Assembly (NCBI GenBank): GCA_012295275.1
Contig: CM022678.1
Location: forward strand, 2,656,281-2,720,280
Origin: Chrysomallon squamiferum
Lineage: Eukaryota > Mollusca > Gastropoda > Neomphalida > Peltospiridae
Reading direction: 5' to 3'
Length of the DNA stretch: 64,000 nt
Each line of letters starts with the position of its first letter. Position 1 is the first letter of the stretch. A program made the position numbers and the translations under genes. Positions 43,501-57,402 of the stretch are shown piece after piece. The notes under the pieces were generated by a model. That model saw nothing but the letters and a program-made list of their open reading frames with translations. It searched no databases and had not been told where the DNA came from.

Positions 43501-43809
43501 TTTTTACCGCACCTTCATGAGTAATGAAAATCGATATTTATTACACACAGTAATAATGAATTGTAATATCTTAAAGTTAATTACTTTTAATCGGTATTAA
43601 AATACCATTAACAAAAAATATTACTATTACATTCTTGAAGTGCTTGATTATATTTGGTAGGCCTATGTAATTAATAAAAGACCATGTTTTTTATTTTCCC
43701 TATATAAGCTATAATAAATTGGTATAAATAAGTAGTTTTCACCCAGTCGGTAGTTAACAGTTTATTATTATTATTATTATTATTTTTAATTTTTATTAAT
43801 TAATTAATT

Positions 43810-43860
<51 letters not shown>

Positions 43861-43911
43861 TAATTTTCATTTATTAATTAATTATTATTATTATTTAATT
43901 TTTATTAATTA

Positions 43912-43959
<48 letters not shown>

Positions 43960-44374
43960 TAAAGCGACGGAGAATATTATTACAATCACATAATTGCGAT
44001 GCACGTGTGCTGACGAATGCAGTGCGTGGTTTGCGTGCATGGTTAGCTTGCTGGTAGAAAGCAAGGGTGTTAATTCAGGACTGACTCAAAATTCTTTCAA
44101 AGGGGTGGGGTCGCCGTTTTAACAAAAACATTTCAATAAACAAATAAATAAAAATAAACGCACTCATCCAAAAACAATAACAACCAAACGACGTGAAGAA
44201 CATCGATGATAAAACGAAAAAGTAAATTTTCGCAAAATGAAATGATTTTTTGTCATGATTAACATATTACTGTTCTGTTTGGCAGCGATGGGCACCAAAC
44301 CAAGATAACCTTGAAATAAACAGGTTGATAGGATCTACACCGTCTAATTATTTATTGTTGTTGTTATTATTTAT

Positions 44375-44410
<36 letters not shown>

Positions 44411-45279
44411 GTTTACTGATGATTTTATTTTTAAATACTAATTTTAAACTGGACAGAATTTTTACCTTAAATTAAGATCTTTAATTTAAATGGAGATGAA
44501 CAAATATATAAAGAAAAAAGAAAGAAGAAGAAAAATTCTTCAAACACCATCTCACAAACAATAATTTTTTTCTTCTAGAATCATGTAAATTTTTCGACAG
44601 CCTAAATAAACTAAAGCAAAAGAAAGGAGGAAATATTTTAAGAACACATTCAACACATTTTATTTAGTTCTATGGTGTCAGAAATATTTGTAAGAATCAC
44701 TCTGATGAGTGGAAATCTGCTGTCAACATTTTGTGGGTTCCTCTTCTCAGTTAGCAACAAGCAATTGTTTATGTGTGCCATCCCACATACAGCACCCTTG
44801 CTACACCAGCTATGGAGCATTGGCAGGAATGTGAAATAGCTGTGTCCCACCAAGGATTGATCCAACAACCCACTGTGTGTTAAGCAGAGATTCTGAGTTA
44901 CAATGCATTAAAGTGTTTTAGTAATATATATATATATATTTTTTTTTTTAAAGCAATTTTTTTACATAACATTACACAAACATGTATCTACATTTTCACT
45001 GTTTTCAAGCCTTTTCAATATTTTAAAATTTCATTCTTTAATTAATATGATTGTGTTTATTGAACATAAATATACCATCTTTCATGTTTTTGTATATTCT
45101 ATTTATGTAACAAAAGACAAATGCAAAATAGAATAAAAATAAAACAAAAAAAAACAAGTTTGCTGAAGTTACAATTTATTTATTGATACCAATACACAGG
45201 AACATAATGCAACAACAAAAATAAACAAAACCAACCCAAAATACTATACTATTATTTTTCAAATTTCAGAGAACAAAAA

Positions 45280-45329
<50 letters not shown>

Positions 45330-46026
45330 AATAAAAGAAATAATAATACATAAATAGAAAAAAAATAAAATAAAAAAAATAAATAAATAAAAAGAATTTA
45401 ATAAAATGACATATTTTTGACAAATCATTTATAGATATTCATGACATGAACATAAGATTAACATGTGCAGCTTTAACGAGACCCCACATCTCAACAATTT
45501 ATGTGTACATGATGGCAATAAAACATGGGTATTGCTATATGAAATTTAAAAATATATATAAATTCAAAAACAATCTGAAATAATGAATTAAAAAAAACCA
45601 ACAACAAATGAAAAAAACAAAAAGGTTTAAGCAGTATAAACAATTTATAAAACAAAAATCAGCAGGCAGTTTAATAATATATATTTTTTATTTATTTATT
45701 TATTTATTATTTCATTTATTATTATTACTATAATTGTAATATAATAATAATAATAATTATTATTATTATTGTTATCATCATTATTATTATTGTACTCTGC
45801 CATACCAGTAATGAAAACCTCATTCTGTTTAAGTAAAATGTTAATTTCAAAATAATAATAATAATCATAATAATAATAATAATAATAAATAACATTAAAA
45901 AGAAAAAAACTTCATCTCTTTTCATTTATTTTAATTACATTTATTTTTATGTACACACATTCATATTCAAACAAGGGATCCAGTCAAAGCCAAGCTTCAA
46001 CGTCATTTCATTTACATTTCCACCAT
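43500..46026. other. Interval between AGO and NMD3
   Basis: (ATT)n arrays at about 43765-43965, poly(T) at about 44380-44407 and poly(A) at about 45287-45327. The stretch 44640-44880 is of mixed composition and ends with CACCAAGGATTGATCC, reminiscent of tRNA-derived SINE B-box sequence (GGTTCGATCC complement), but too degraded to name. No gene seen. Confidence 0.4.
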
Positions 46027-46032
46027 TTTATT
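46027..46032 (-). terminator. Candidate NMD3 polyadenylation signal
   Basis: AATAAA on the minus strand about 46 nt past the stop codon. Confidence 0.45.
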
Positions 46033-46077
46033 TCATTCTTGTCTCAAGTCTTTAATTGAAAACGATCCCGTCATCAA

Positions 46078-46221
46078 TCACTCCATCATTGGCGCACCTT
46101 CCTCACCAGTGGCATCATCGGCGATGTGCAGGTCTTCCAACATCTCCTGCAGACTGATCTGAGGAGGCGACTCGTCGTCTGTCGTGTCGTCAACCTGAAC
46201 CTGAAGTTTGTCATAATCTGA

Positions 46222-46262
<41 letters not shown>

Positions 46263-48595
46263 CACACACACACACACACTAATTCACACTTGAAGGGTTG
46301 GCAAAATAGTTCTAAATTCAAAATTCAAATATTTGCCATAACTCTAATGGTGACAAGTATGTTTCATAGGTGCAAGAAATACTTGCTCATGCATATTTAT
46401 TGTATATATATATATATTTTTTTTTTTTTTACATTTTTATTTTATGTATTTTTATCTGATGAATTAACTGTTAATTTTTTTTTTTTTAAATATTGAAACC
46501 GCTGTACAGAATTTGTAAAGCAGATGTGTCATGTGTTTTTTATCTGTCCTCAAAGTTAGTACAGTGGATTGCAAGGATGCAAACTCTCCAATGTACACCA
46601 CACTGCCATATCTCAATGTTTGCTTTAGGACTTTTGTTCCCCTCCCACCACACATTTAAGAAATGGACTGATTTGTAACGAAGCATACAAAGTCCTATAT
46701 TTAATAAATATCTGCAGAGTATCTGTTCATGATGTATATAAAATACAAACTGATTTCATGTTTATACTGGGATCTTTTTCTCAAACTACAAGTGTTGGGG
46801 ATTTTGCTGGAATTGAAAGGGTTAATAATAATTGAAAACAAGTTGTTGACAAACCTTTGTAGACATTGACATTTTGTCTGTATGCTGCATCTTCTTCTAA
46901 ATCTTCCAAAAAGTCATTGTAGTCCCTGATGAAAACGATTTTTGAATATTTTTAAAATATATTTAATTATTTTCATAACGATAAAAATAATTATTACGTT
47001 TTTAAAACTTTTAAAAATACTTTTCTATTATTTTCATTTCTTTTTAAATTACACTTTTATTTACAAAACATTTAATTAATTTTTTTTTAAATTATTTATA
47101 TTTATGAATTATTAAAAAAAACTTAATACGATAATATAAAAAAAACCCAGTTTGTTGTTGAAACTAAATTTTATAGTCTTATAAATTAATTAAGTATATT
47201 TACATTTAAAATTTAAATAAAGCAAAATGGTACTTTATTTTAAAATTAATAAAAATCTCTTTTTCAGAAAGTTGTCACTGAATTCATTATTTCTTTAATT
47301 TCTATTTTTTTTTTTAATTTTTGAATATTATTTTTCCACGAGATGTACACAGACAGACAACATTACAGACATTCTGACATGTAATCTGATAAACAGAACA
47401 GTTTTTCACCTTGTGTCACTTTCTGTTTCCAAGGCAGCATTTTCCTGAAGATGTTTGAGCTTCCATTTCCTCTTTCTGATTCGTTTTTGCTTGTCATAAA
47501 CTTTTTTCACCAAAATCTAAACAAAAAAACACACAAAACAATCATGAGACTAAACATTAAGAAAACACTCATAAAATACTTGTAATGCCATATAACAATT
47601 ATATATATATATATATATACAAATACAAAAACAAAGATTTCAGACTCTCTCTCTCTCTCTCTCACACACACACATGTATAAGCTAATGTCTCCCATTTCC
47701 AAAAAACATCAATACAATAAGATTACTTATGTATATTACCTAGATACTCCAAATAAACACACAGAATTAATTTAAAAAAAAAATAATAATAATAATAACT
47801 GTAATAATAATAATATCTTTTTTTTTTGCCCCTCATGTCAACTTCAGAATCAACATAAAAACAACAAAAAGAACAGTAAAATATTAACATAATGAAAGAT
47901 ATCTGTTCTAAGTATGGACTATCCAAATTACAGAAACCGTAACTGTACAAATATTTATGAAACAATAATCAGTGGTTGAGAAATCTGAGGAAGTTAAACA
48001 TGCTTTTACAAGCTGTTTTGTCATCTAACACTCAACTGAACAGAAATCCGTGGAAGTTAAACATTCTTTTACAAGCTGTTTTGTCATCTAACACTCAACT
48101 GAACATGAAGAAAAAAGTGATTTACCACATCAGGAATTTTGTCCGATTTAATTACGTCAAACTCCCAGTTGTTCAAGTTGGCATTCACAAAATCAAATCT
48201 GTGAAAAAAGACAACAAAAATACACATGTAATATATAAACCGCACATGCACAAATAATGAATCAAATAAGGCATAAAACAACAACAATTTCAATAAAAAA
48301 TTATTTTAAATCCCCCATCCAAATAGAATAAAGAAGAAAAAAAAAATATATATATATATATAAAATAAATAATATTAATATAAAAACATAATAATAATAA
48401 AACCATAACAATAAAGCCAAACACAGTCATAATAATAATACAATAAAACTAATAACAAAAATAAAACCAAAAATATTAACAACTTAAAAAATATTAAAAT
48501 CCCTATAAAATAATAACAAATAGTAATACAAATAATAAAATAATAATCGTAACACAATAAAATTAACAACATCAACGAAAACAAAAACAAAACAG

Positions 48596-48629
<34 letters not shown>

Positions 48630-51600
48630 TACTTACCCTAACACAGTGTCACCCACATTGAGAAGATGACCAAGGTGGGTTCGGGTAAAGAACTGAAGGT
48701 CGTTGACCCCTAGGTCACTCATTCTTGATACCCACACATCTGCTAATACATGCTTAACAAAAAAAAAAAAAAAAAAAAACAATAAAAATTTAGGAATTTT
48801 AACTTTTTTCTTTCTTCTTTAATCACAATCCCATTAAGGTTTTATTCATACTGAAATTTAAAAAAACCAAAAAAATAATAAAATAAATTAGTTTATTGAT
48901 AATAATACAGAAGCAATATAAAGACAAATTATTGTGCCCATTTGATTTTGTGCTAATAATAAAGGTTATAATATTGTGCAAAGGCAGACATTTTCTTTTC
49001 GCTTTTTTATTTTGTTTTCATAAATTTGCATGTTAAATCTTTAGAAAAACTGTCAATATTAGCACAAACAAAACTGAATCTGTGTTTTCTATAGTTCAAC
49101 ATCAGCCTATATGAATCTTGTTCATACTGTGAACTTTTTAGTCTTACTTCACACTTTATTATTATCAAAGATCTGTTTCTACAATCAACACATTAACAAC
49201 CAGGAAGCAACAAAATCACTTTCAGGACATTTGTAAATCAGTCATAGGTGCTTTTTATAAATGTGAAATCTGTCAGTATATATCTTTTCCCAGTACAATG
49301 CATCTAGTTGTATTAAGTATCTTTTTAAAGGACAATACATCTTGTTGAATTATCTAGTTGTATCTTTTAAATACATCTCACAATACTTCATCTAGTTGTA
49401 TCATGTAAAGAATGCATCTAGTTGTATCAAGTACCTTGCTGGAGACAAATTCTCTGAGTTGTTCTTTCTCGGGTACAAAACTAAACATCTAACTGTATCA
49501 ATCAGCTGTACAATACATCTGACAGAAACGGTATCACAAACAATGCATTCAGCTGTATCACATATTAAAATTCAGCGTTTCAAAGAACATCTAGATATAA
49601 ACAACATAAAATTGTATTAAAAAGTGTTAACATCTAGATATAAACATATAAAATTCAGAGTTATTGAAAAGTGTTAACATCTAGATATAATCTCTATCTT
49701 CATCACCAAAAAGTGTTAACATCTAGATATAAACGCTGCTTTCAGAGTTATTGAAAAGTGTTAACATCTAGATGTAAACACAAAAATTCAGAGTTATTGA
49801 AAAGTGTTAACATCTAGATATAAACAAATAAAATTCAGCGTTATTAAAGTGCTAACATCTAGATATAAACGATATAAAATTCAGTGTCATTAAAAAGTGT
49901 TAACATCTAGATATAAACGACATAAAATTCAGAGTTATTAAAAAGTGTTAACATCTAGATATAAAAGATATAAAATTCAGAGTTATTGAAAAGTGTTAAC
50001 ATTTAGATATAAATGATATAAAATTCAGAGTTATTGAAAAGTGTTAACATCTAGATATAAACAATATAAAATTCAGCGTTATTAAAGTGTTAACATCTAG
50101 ATATAAACGATATAAAATTCAGTGTCATTAAAAAGTGTTAACATCTAGATATAAACGATATAAAATTCAGCATTATTAAAAAATATTAACATATAGATAT
50201 AAAACAAGCAGCACGAATACTTCTTCTCATACTTTTTTCACATTCTAACCAGTGCCACATAAATTAATGGATAATAACCAATTATATGCTGCTAATAAAT
50301 CCATGGTTTCCATGAATTTTTTTTTTTTAACAGAAATTTATGGAAACACATAACTGCATCATACACAGATAATTGTATAAACTCATAATGACTGTGCAGT
50401 GTTGATTTCAGTTGCTTGTTATCACTTCTGACCTTGGAGTACATGGTGGTGCAAAATCCGCTAGCCATTTTAAAAAATAATCTTTTTCATTATTAAAGAT
50501 TTTGAAGATTTACCATGGCGAAGAAGAACGTGACTGAAAACCATTTCATTTTTCTTGTGGTTAAGATCACACTGCTGCCATTTTAATGTCAGAAATAATC
50601 CCTATTTTTTATTATTTTTTAAAAAACATTAAAAATTAGTTATTGTTTTTTTTTTTTTTTAAATCACAAGTGACTTTCATCCCCACCCTAACACTTACCA
50701 CTGTGGTTCTGAATTTTTTCTTTGTTTTACATGAAATACTGGAAGTTCACAGAACTCTAACAAACACTTACACAAATTTTATATAGTCTGTGGAACATTT
50801 TTCTTAAAATTTGTGATATTTAAAAACAAATTTGAAATGTTGAAAACTTGTACAGGTTGTATCAACCACTGCAGAATAACATCATTGTAGAGTCAGATGA
50901 CTGCATTGCAGTAACAGTTAATATACAGTAAGCAAAACGGCAAACTGACAGACAGACAGACAGACAGACTTACTCTGAAGAGTGCTGGGGTCAATAAGAC
51001 GGATGGACTGGGCAACCTGGAAACACACACAGATTGGATTGATGTTGCCCAGTGAGTGAGCTAGCTTCTTCGACATACACACAACATTGTCCTGTGGAGA
51101 AAAAATATATAGTTTAAAAAAAAAAAAAAAATATATATATAATAAAAATAATTTTAAAAAATAAAATGAATATCTATGTCTTGTTCAGTAATATATATAT
51201 ATATATATCTGTTTATGCAATCTTTTTTTTTTTTTTTTTAAATTTTTAAATTTTTCAAGTTGATGGGGGTTTTAATGATTGGAGGTTTGAACTATTTCAA
51301 AAAAACCATATACAGGTTATCATGTTTTTACATGAATTAATCTGACCACAAATTCTGCCTTGAAAACTAGTACACAATTCAACAAAATGTGAACTGGTTA
51401 ATGTATCACATCACCTTACTGCAAGACGTTTATGAAGAAAGCAAACTGTAAACTTATACAAAAAAATAAAATAAAAACACTATAATTTAATCAAAAATAA
51501 ATATGGTAATCTGACTGACAAAAACAAAGCTGGATGGAAGTTTCCCTGCATAACATAATTCTGCTTTAATAAAAAGATATTTCAAGAAAATTATTAGCCC

Positions 51601-53956
51601 TCTGTAATATGAAAATTATTTTACCTTACAGATAGATACTCTGTAATATGATGATTATTTTACCTTACAGATAGACACTCTGTAATATGAATATTATTTT
51701 ACCTTACAGATAGACACTCTGAAATATGATGATTATTTTACCTTACAGATAGACACTCTGTAATATGATGATTATTTTACCTTACAGATAGGGATGAATT
51801 TTACCTTACAGATAGGGACAATTTCCACAGAGAAAGTGTTTTTGTAATTGTACGTGTTGTTACGCGGGTCATGAGAAACCAGTTCTTTAGCCGTCTGGTA
51901 TCTGTAAAAATAATCAACATCAGCAAAAGAGAAAAATAGTAAACCTTTTTTTTTTTTTTTTACTTCTAAATTTTCCCCATATCAATTTCTGAAGAAAACT
52001 ACATAATAAAAATGAACAAATGGATATTTTGGATTAATTATTTAATAAATACAAGTTCTAATGGACTATTTGCAAGACTTATGACATAACCATATATAAA
52101 ATCAATTTATAACAAAATTATAAACGAATCAAATGGATTAAACTAATGAAAATAATTTTTTTTAATAATAACCATCTGCAATTAAAAATATCTTATACTG
52201 AATAATCTTCTGGAAATTTAAACCAAAAAAAAATCTCAAAAGAACATTTTTTAAAAGCTGTTTGTTGTCAAGAAAACATTACCTGCATGGTACAGCAGAC
52301 GTGAGAAAATCAACCAGTTTTCTGGCATCTTGAACTTGTGCATAATAAAAGTCTATTCCCTCTGAAAATATATACATGTTGTCTCTCAGTAATTACTTTT
52401 TACTCATTCTGTCAAATGTCAAAAATAGCAAATGAACCATAATGAATGAGAAAAAAAGAAGCAAAACTACAGCAATCATTCAGTTAAGTATCTAACAATG
52501 TCCTGATTCTAAAGAGACATAATGGAGATATTCAGGTATTTTGTAGAAGTATTATTTCATTCTAATGGGTCAAATAATAATAATAATAAGTAATAGTAAA
52601 AATAATAGTAATTAAAATAATAACAATATTAATAATAATAATAAATAATAGTAAAAATAATAACAAATATTATTAATAATAATAATAATAATAATAAATA
52701 GTAAAAATAAAAGTAATAATAAATAATAGTAAAAATAATAATAAATAATATTAATAAAATAATAAAAATAATAACAATAACAATAATAATTAATAATTAA
52801 AATAATAATAATGGTAATAGCTAGGAAGTATAAAGAATTTTATTTGTACACTTTAAAACTCACCATGTGCAGGTTTGATGTTGACAGTGTTCAGGTGAGC
52901 TTTGTGTTTTAAAATCAACTGTTCCAGGTAAAAAAATGTCTTTTTGTGACTCGTCTGAAATACATAAACATGTTCTTAAAACATTTAAAAAACAAAATAA
53001 AATAAAATCCAAAAAAGTATCATTTAATAACTGTTTAAACTAATTTTTCATTTATTTATCTTGATTATCTTTATTATTTCTTATTTTTTTCATATTAATT
53101 AATAAATGAATAATTTATAAACACAAATTATTTTTGAAAATAAACATTTAGTAAAATCTTAATTCCATTTTAACATAAAAATTTATTTTTCCAAACACAT
53201 TTATTTGTCAAATATTCTCCATCAACTGAATCAAAAAATAATTTTAACTGTAATTTTTATATTTCCAAACACAAAAGAAATTTTATTTTAGTTTAATACA
53301 TATATTATTTTTTTGACAACAAAATTTCTTCATGATTTTCTTTACGTTATTTTTAAAATTAGGACATATTAATAAAAAAAACAAAAAACAATTATATCAT
53401 ATTTACTTAACAAGATGTATTAACAAACAAACAAAAGAACTTTTATTTTTAATTTATTTTCAGAACAGTTATTTATTAAACAAACAAAAACCTACACACA
53501 TTACAATATATCGACGTATTTTAATAAGGAAAGGCGACGTACCTTTTGCCGGATCTGGACAACTGCTCTCCAGAAATCCTTCGCCTCAACCCTGTGACAG
53601 TCATCACACATGTGATTGGTTACTGTGAACTCGACAACGAACACCTGCTGCAACACAGCACTGTTCATTACCTGGATAAACACAAACATACGCCTTCATA
53701 ACGGAATGTCATTTTTTTCTGTTGTTTTTTTCTTCTAAGTTTTGTGCAGCTAGTATTTAATGTTAAAAATATGGGTAGGAAAATTATCTGATATGTTTTA
53801 GAACTGCAGATCAATTTTAGAAACTTCATGATCAATTTGCAAAATGCTGTTGCAACAAAATATATACTGATAAATATTCACATACATACGAACATACACA
53901 TATATACAAACATGCACACACACGCACACATATATAAACATTATATACATGCACAA

Positions 53957-53987
<31 letters not shown>

Positions 53988-56174
53988 GAATATTAAAAGG
54001 AGATTTGATCACATGGAAAATAATAATTAAAAGAGAAAAAGAAAAAAAAGAAATAGGCTATCTGAAAATGGTCCAAAGTAAGCAAAACATTTTATTTTTG
54101 CTGGGAAAATCTATCCCAATTTTCTCTTTAATGTTTCTTGTGTGTTTCAGTTTTGTTTAAATTATAATTAAAAAACATTCACCTCTTTCTGAATGGTCAG
54201 TTTAACTTTGATTCTTTGAGAATGTGGCTCTGTCCAGACAAAACCTGCATCAATTAACTGAACCTGAAATTTTAAAGTAAGAAATAATATCACTCATTTT
54301 CATGACACACACACGCGTACACACACACACACACACACATATGCATCCACACACATATATACATATATACACACACACACACACCCAGAAACATACAAAA
54401 GGAAATTTCAAGGTTTTTGGGCCAAGTTACCCTAAATACCAATTTTAACAAAATTGGAGAGTGACAAAATGTCATCCTTTTTGCATTTTGACACGGAATG
54501 ACCTCTAAACTTTGATTTCATTTTTAACAGTGTTTTGTATATTGTAACTTTAATTCTAAATTAACTGTATTTCACAATCATGGACTGAGTTCGAGTCCAT
54601 AGCTGGATATCTTATGTAAAAACACACATCCATCATTCCATGATCGCTTTCTTTTACAAAACATCAGTGTTTCATGAAGAACTTGTACTGCAGGTCTGTA
54701 ACAGGAAAGACTCCAGCAATTTTAACAAAGGCCTGGGACAAGAAGTAAATGTTAAAACATTAAGATGAGATTTTTCTAAAATTTATTTTGAAAAATTGTC
54801 AGACAAACCTTACTGAGACCCTTGAGTTTCTTGAGGCAGATTGACAAAAGTTCTCGAGATTCCAGCTGAGCTGAAATCCACATTGATGGTGGCTGAAGAT
54901 ATCTGAATTTAAAAATTGAACAAGTTTTAATTGTGATAAAAACAATAAATAAATAAATAAATAAATAAATAAAAGCAAGCTACTGTATACAAAATAGATT
55001 TTGGCATGGAAAGTAATTTTCCAACTCAGATTTTCTTTTACATATTTGTGACTGTTTTGTCATCAATCCTTTTTGGCAAATGATGATTTCAGTTTCCCGT
55101 GATGTATAGTTTAAAAAGGCTAATTTAGCCCACTTTTTTCAACAAAGTATAATCAAGCATTCTTGTTGTGTTATGCACATGATTTCAATGACTGGTTAAC
55201 TTGTTAAAAAAAAAGAATGCAACTGCAGGTAATAAGCTTTCTTCACAGCAGAAACTGACTGCTGTATTTTATCTTTTAATTACCCATACTCAACCAGAAC
55301 ATGAAAAATAATGAAATTTTAACTGAAAAAATACATTTTTAGGAAAATCATAACACATAATGATGCACTTCAGCTGCAACAGATATTTGCCTGAAATGTC
55401 AATCATTTAAAAAAAAAAAAAAAAACATTTAAAAAAAAGTATACGCAAATTATAATTTATACCTTCCGCATTTCTTACAAAAATACAGAACTGCTTGTTT
55501 TGGAATCCCTTCTGTGATGTCCACTTCAGTTCGCAGACATCCAACACACATATTGGTAGGATTTGGAGCAATGGATGTTCCACACTGACAACAAAGACTG
55601 AAAAAATAAATAAATATAATCTGTGTTACTGAGAAAACTAAATATATTATAAAAAATACTGATTAGCTGATACATCATGATCATACATACAGTGATACAT
55701 GCACCCCAAATGTATATATTAAAAAAAAAAAAAAAAAATACTCAAGAGGTATCTTAATCAGGGAATCATAATCAGTTAATGTTTCTTAATTGTTATTTCT
55801 TCATAATTATTTAATTATAAATAACAGCTGATGCTGAATTGTCAGTCCTCAAGTTGCAAGAACTAAAATTTCAACAATTCCAGCATCTCTGTGTTGTGTT
55901 AACTAGTAGATGTATGATAATTTCAGAATGAGTTACGTTAATTCACGATTATGAAGAATAAAACACTACAACTTCAATTTATAATTATAATTATGCCATT
56001 TATGGTATTTAAAATTACAATACATTATGATTTCTTATATAATAAATAAATAATAATACAATTTTTTCGCTACCACAAAATGATGTTATTTACAGTTTTC
56101 CTTACTTTTAATTAACTATAAAAATAAACTTACATAGTATTTGTTGACAGTGGTACTTCTCCGATATATTCCAT
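46078..56174 (-). CDS. NMD3: NMD3, 60S ribosomal subunit nuclear export adaptor
   Basis: NMD3 bridges nascent 60S subunits to CRM1. Exons in transcript order: 56134-56174, 55463-55597, 54809-54902, 54183-54263, 53543-53671, 52864-52954, 52283-52361, 51805-51901, 50974-51091, an unresolved segment, 48637-48752, 48126-48198, 47410-47516, 46855-46925, 46078-46217. It starts MEYIGEVPLSTNTILCCQCG. Exon 2 carries zinc-binding CxxC pairs (CCQC, CVGC, CKKC). MCDDCHRVEAKDFWRAVVQI and TYNYKNTFSVEIVPICK match human NMD3 closely. The C terminus has the acidic FLEDLEED and a leucine-rich export signal, ISLQEMLEDLHIADD. The ATG at 56174 follows a 5' UTR acceptor at 56197. Roughly 35-50 residues expected after DPSTLQ (human VADIDGSTFWSHPFN region) were not found. 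Confidence 0.93.
47991..48110 (-). repeat. 63-bp direct repeat downstream of an NMD3 exon
   Basis: Two copies of a 63-bp unit containing TTTTACAAGCTGTTTTGTCA lie 15 bp beyond the donor of exon 48126-48198 in the transcript direction. Confidence 0.85.
49435..49480 (-). CDS. NMD3: Candidate short NMD3 exon
   Basis: A 46-nt segment between acceptor GATGTTTAG and donor AAG|GTACTT encodes VPEKEQLREFVSSK in a frame that joins HVLADVWV of exon 48637-48752 (human SKKHTLGEVWV). It enters in phase 2, so another exon with phases 1 to 2 must precede it, and I could not find one between 49481 and 50973. The surrounding sequence is a degenerate repeat of ATCTAGTTGTATC. Homology is short; treat as tentative. 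Confidence 0.4.
49600..50205. repeat. About 48-bp minisatellite in an NMD3 intron
   Basis: About 12 units of GTGTTAACATCTAGATATAA followed by ACGATATAAAATTCAGAGTT and a short linker, with variants lacking part of the unit. It lies where the unidentified NMD3 exon is expected. Confidence 0.93.
51597..51825 (-). repeat. Tandem repeat multiplying an NMD3 splice donor
   Basis: Units of about 39 bp (one of 24 bp) each repeat CTATCTGTAAG|GTAAAAT, the last 11 nt of exon 51805-51901 plus its donor. There are six donors including the real one. Using the first extra donor adds 24 in-frame nucleotides (VKFIPICK, echoing VPICK); use of later donors reaches a TAA just after GTAAAA. Confidence 0.93.
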
Positions 56175-57375
56175 GTTTCGTACTCTTAAATGAAGACTGA
56201 AATCTAAAAGAACATCAAATTAGTGAAAACAAATAAAATGAACATGTGCTACATGTTAGGCAACTTTCCATACGTCACAAACTCATTTAGAATTATCTCC
56301 CCTGTCACAAGAGGGAAAATAAAGAAAACTTCTAATTGAAAATCGAAAAATTGTATAAATTTTATATTAGTGGAGACAACTTTTAGTTTATATTCAAAAT
56401 TACTTAACTAAATAAGCTATTAATAAATGATTAATAAATTTCTGATTAATTTAAATTGAATAAAATTTTGGATTTCTACACAGTCCCACTGTTTCAAACA
56501 AGGGGACATAACTAGAATGGATTTTGGAGTTTCTATCAGTGAAATGTAGTAACCCGACAATTGAGGTTTTCACGTGTTCCGAAAATCGAATAACTTGTAC
56601 TTTTTAGCTTCAGTAAGTTTATTCAATTCATATATTTGAACAGTTCATAATTATAATTGTAATTCAGGGAAGTAATTATATTGCATTGAATATTATCATA
56701 TTTGAGTATCTGTTTACGATTTACAATCATTTAGCATTAGATGAAAAGTCATTTTGATCAATTCAGTCAATCATCAATCATCAATGTCATCAATAACCGT
56801 AAACAAATCAACTCAGTGAAATCAACACTGTTTATATTTTTAATACTGAAATACTTTTTAAAAGTCAACAGGGTAAATGAACCTTTGGATGTAGCCAAAT
56901 TATAGCAAACTAACTATAATTATTGAAAATAATAAAATGTAATCTTTTTTATACCTTATAAGTTAGATTTAGACCAAGGCTTGGTAAAAGTTAGTTACCA
57001 ATGTTTTCTTTTTCTTTCTTTCATTTTATATTATATTTTTTTTTTTTTTTTTTAAATCATTTTAATTGCCTTTTTATTATGTAAGAATAAATTTTGTTTA
57101 TTTGTTTATTTATTCTAGAATGTCAACAAATTGCTAACAACACTACATCTTGAGCAAACCAAGATCTTGAATTCAGTCATTAATAATTGGATATCTATCA
57201 CCAAAAAAAAGGTGCCATAAAAATTTAAAATCCAAAAACTTCTAACTGGAGGTGTCAGATGACTTCTCAAGACATGAAGTTAAAGATTTTCTGTCTTTAT
57301 CAGTTCTGGTTTAACTTAATGAAAAGTGTAATGTTTATGTCGCTGTGAATCTGGTTTATTTTCTTCTAATTTAAG
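56175..57375. promoter_or_regulatory. Divergent NMD3/TIMM29 promoter interval
   Basis: The two genes are divergent. On the NMD3 side a 5' UTR exon starts at 56196 (acceptor ATTTCAG). An E-box CACGTG lies at 56571-56576. On the TIMM29 side an acceptor-like TTCTAATTTAAG ends at 57375, 27 bp before the start codon, suggesting a 5' UTR intron. The rest is AT-rich without coding signal. Confidence 0.4.
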
Positions 57376-57402
57376 GATCACTTAGCAACAGAGCCGTCCA
57401 CT

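Noticed and set aside
43415-43519. 34-codon plus-strand ORF beginning ATGGCGGCGATT upstream of AGO
   Set aside because: The ATG lies in a YY1-like promoter motif and there is no supporting downstream exon.
44640-44880. SINE-like sequence
   Set aside because: A B-box-like end is visible but no A box or target-site duplication could be established by eye.
50420-50475. Minus-strand MASGFCTTMYSK with an AAG|GTCAGA donor as the missing NMD3 exon
   Set aside because: No resemblance to the NMD3 segment expected here; looks like a dispersed repeat fragment.
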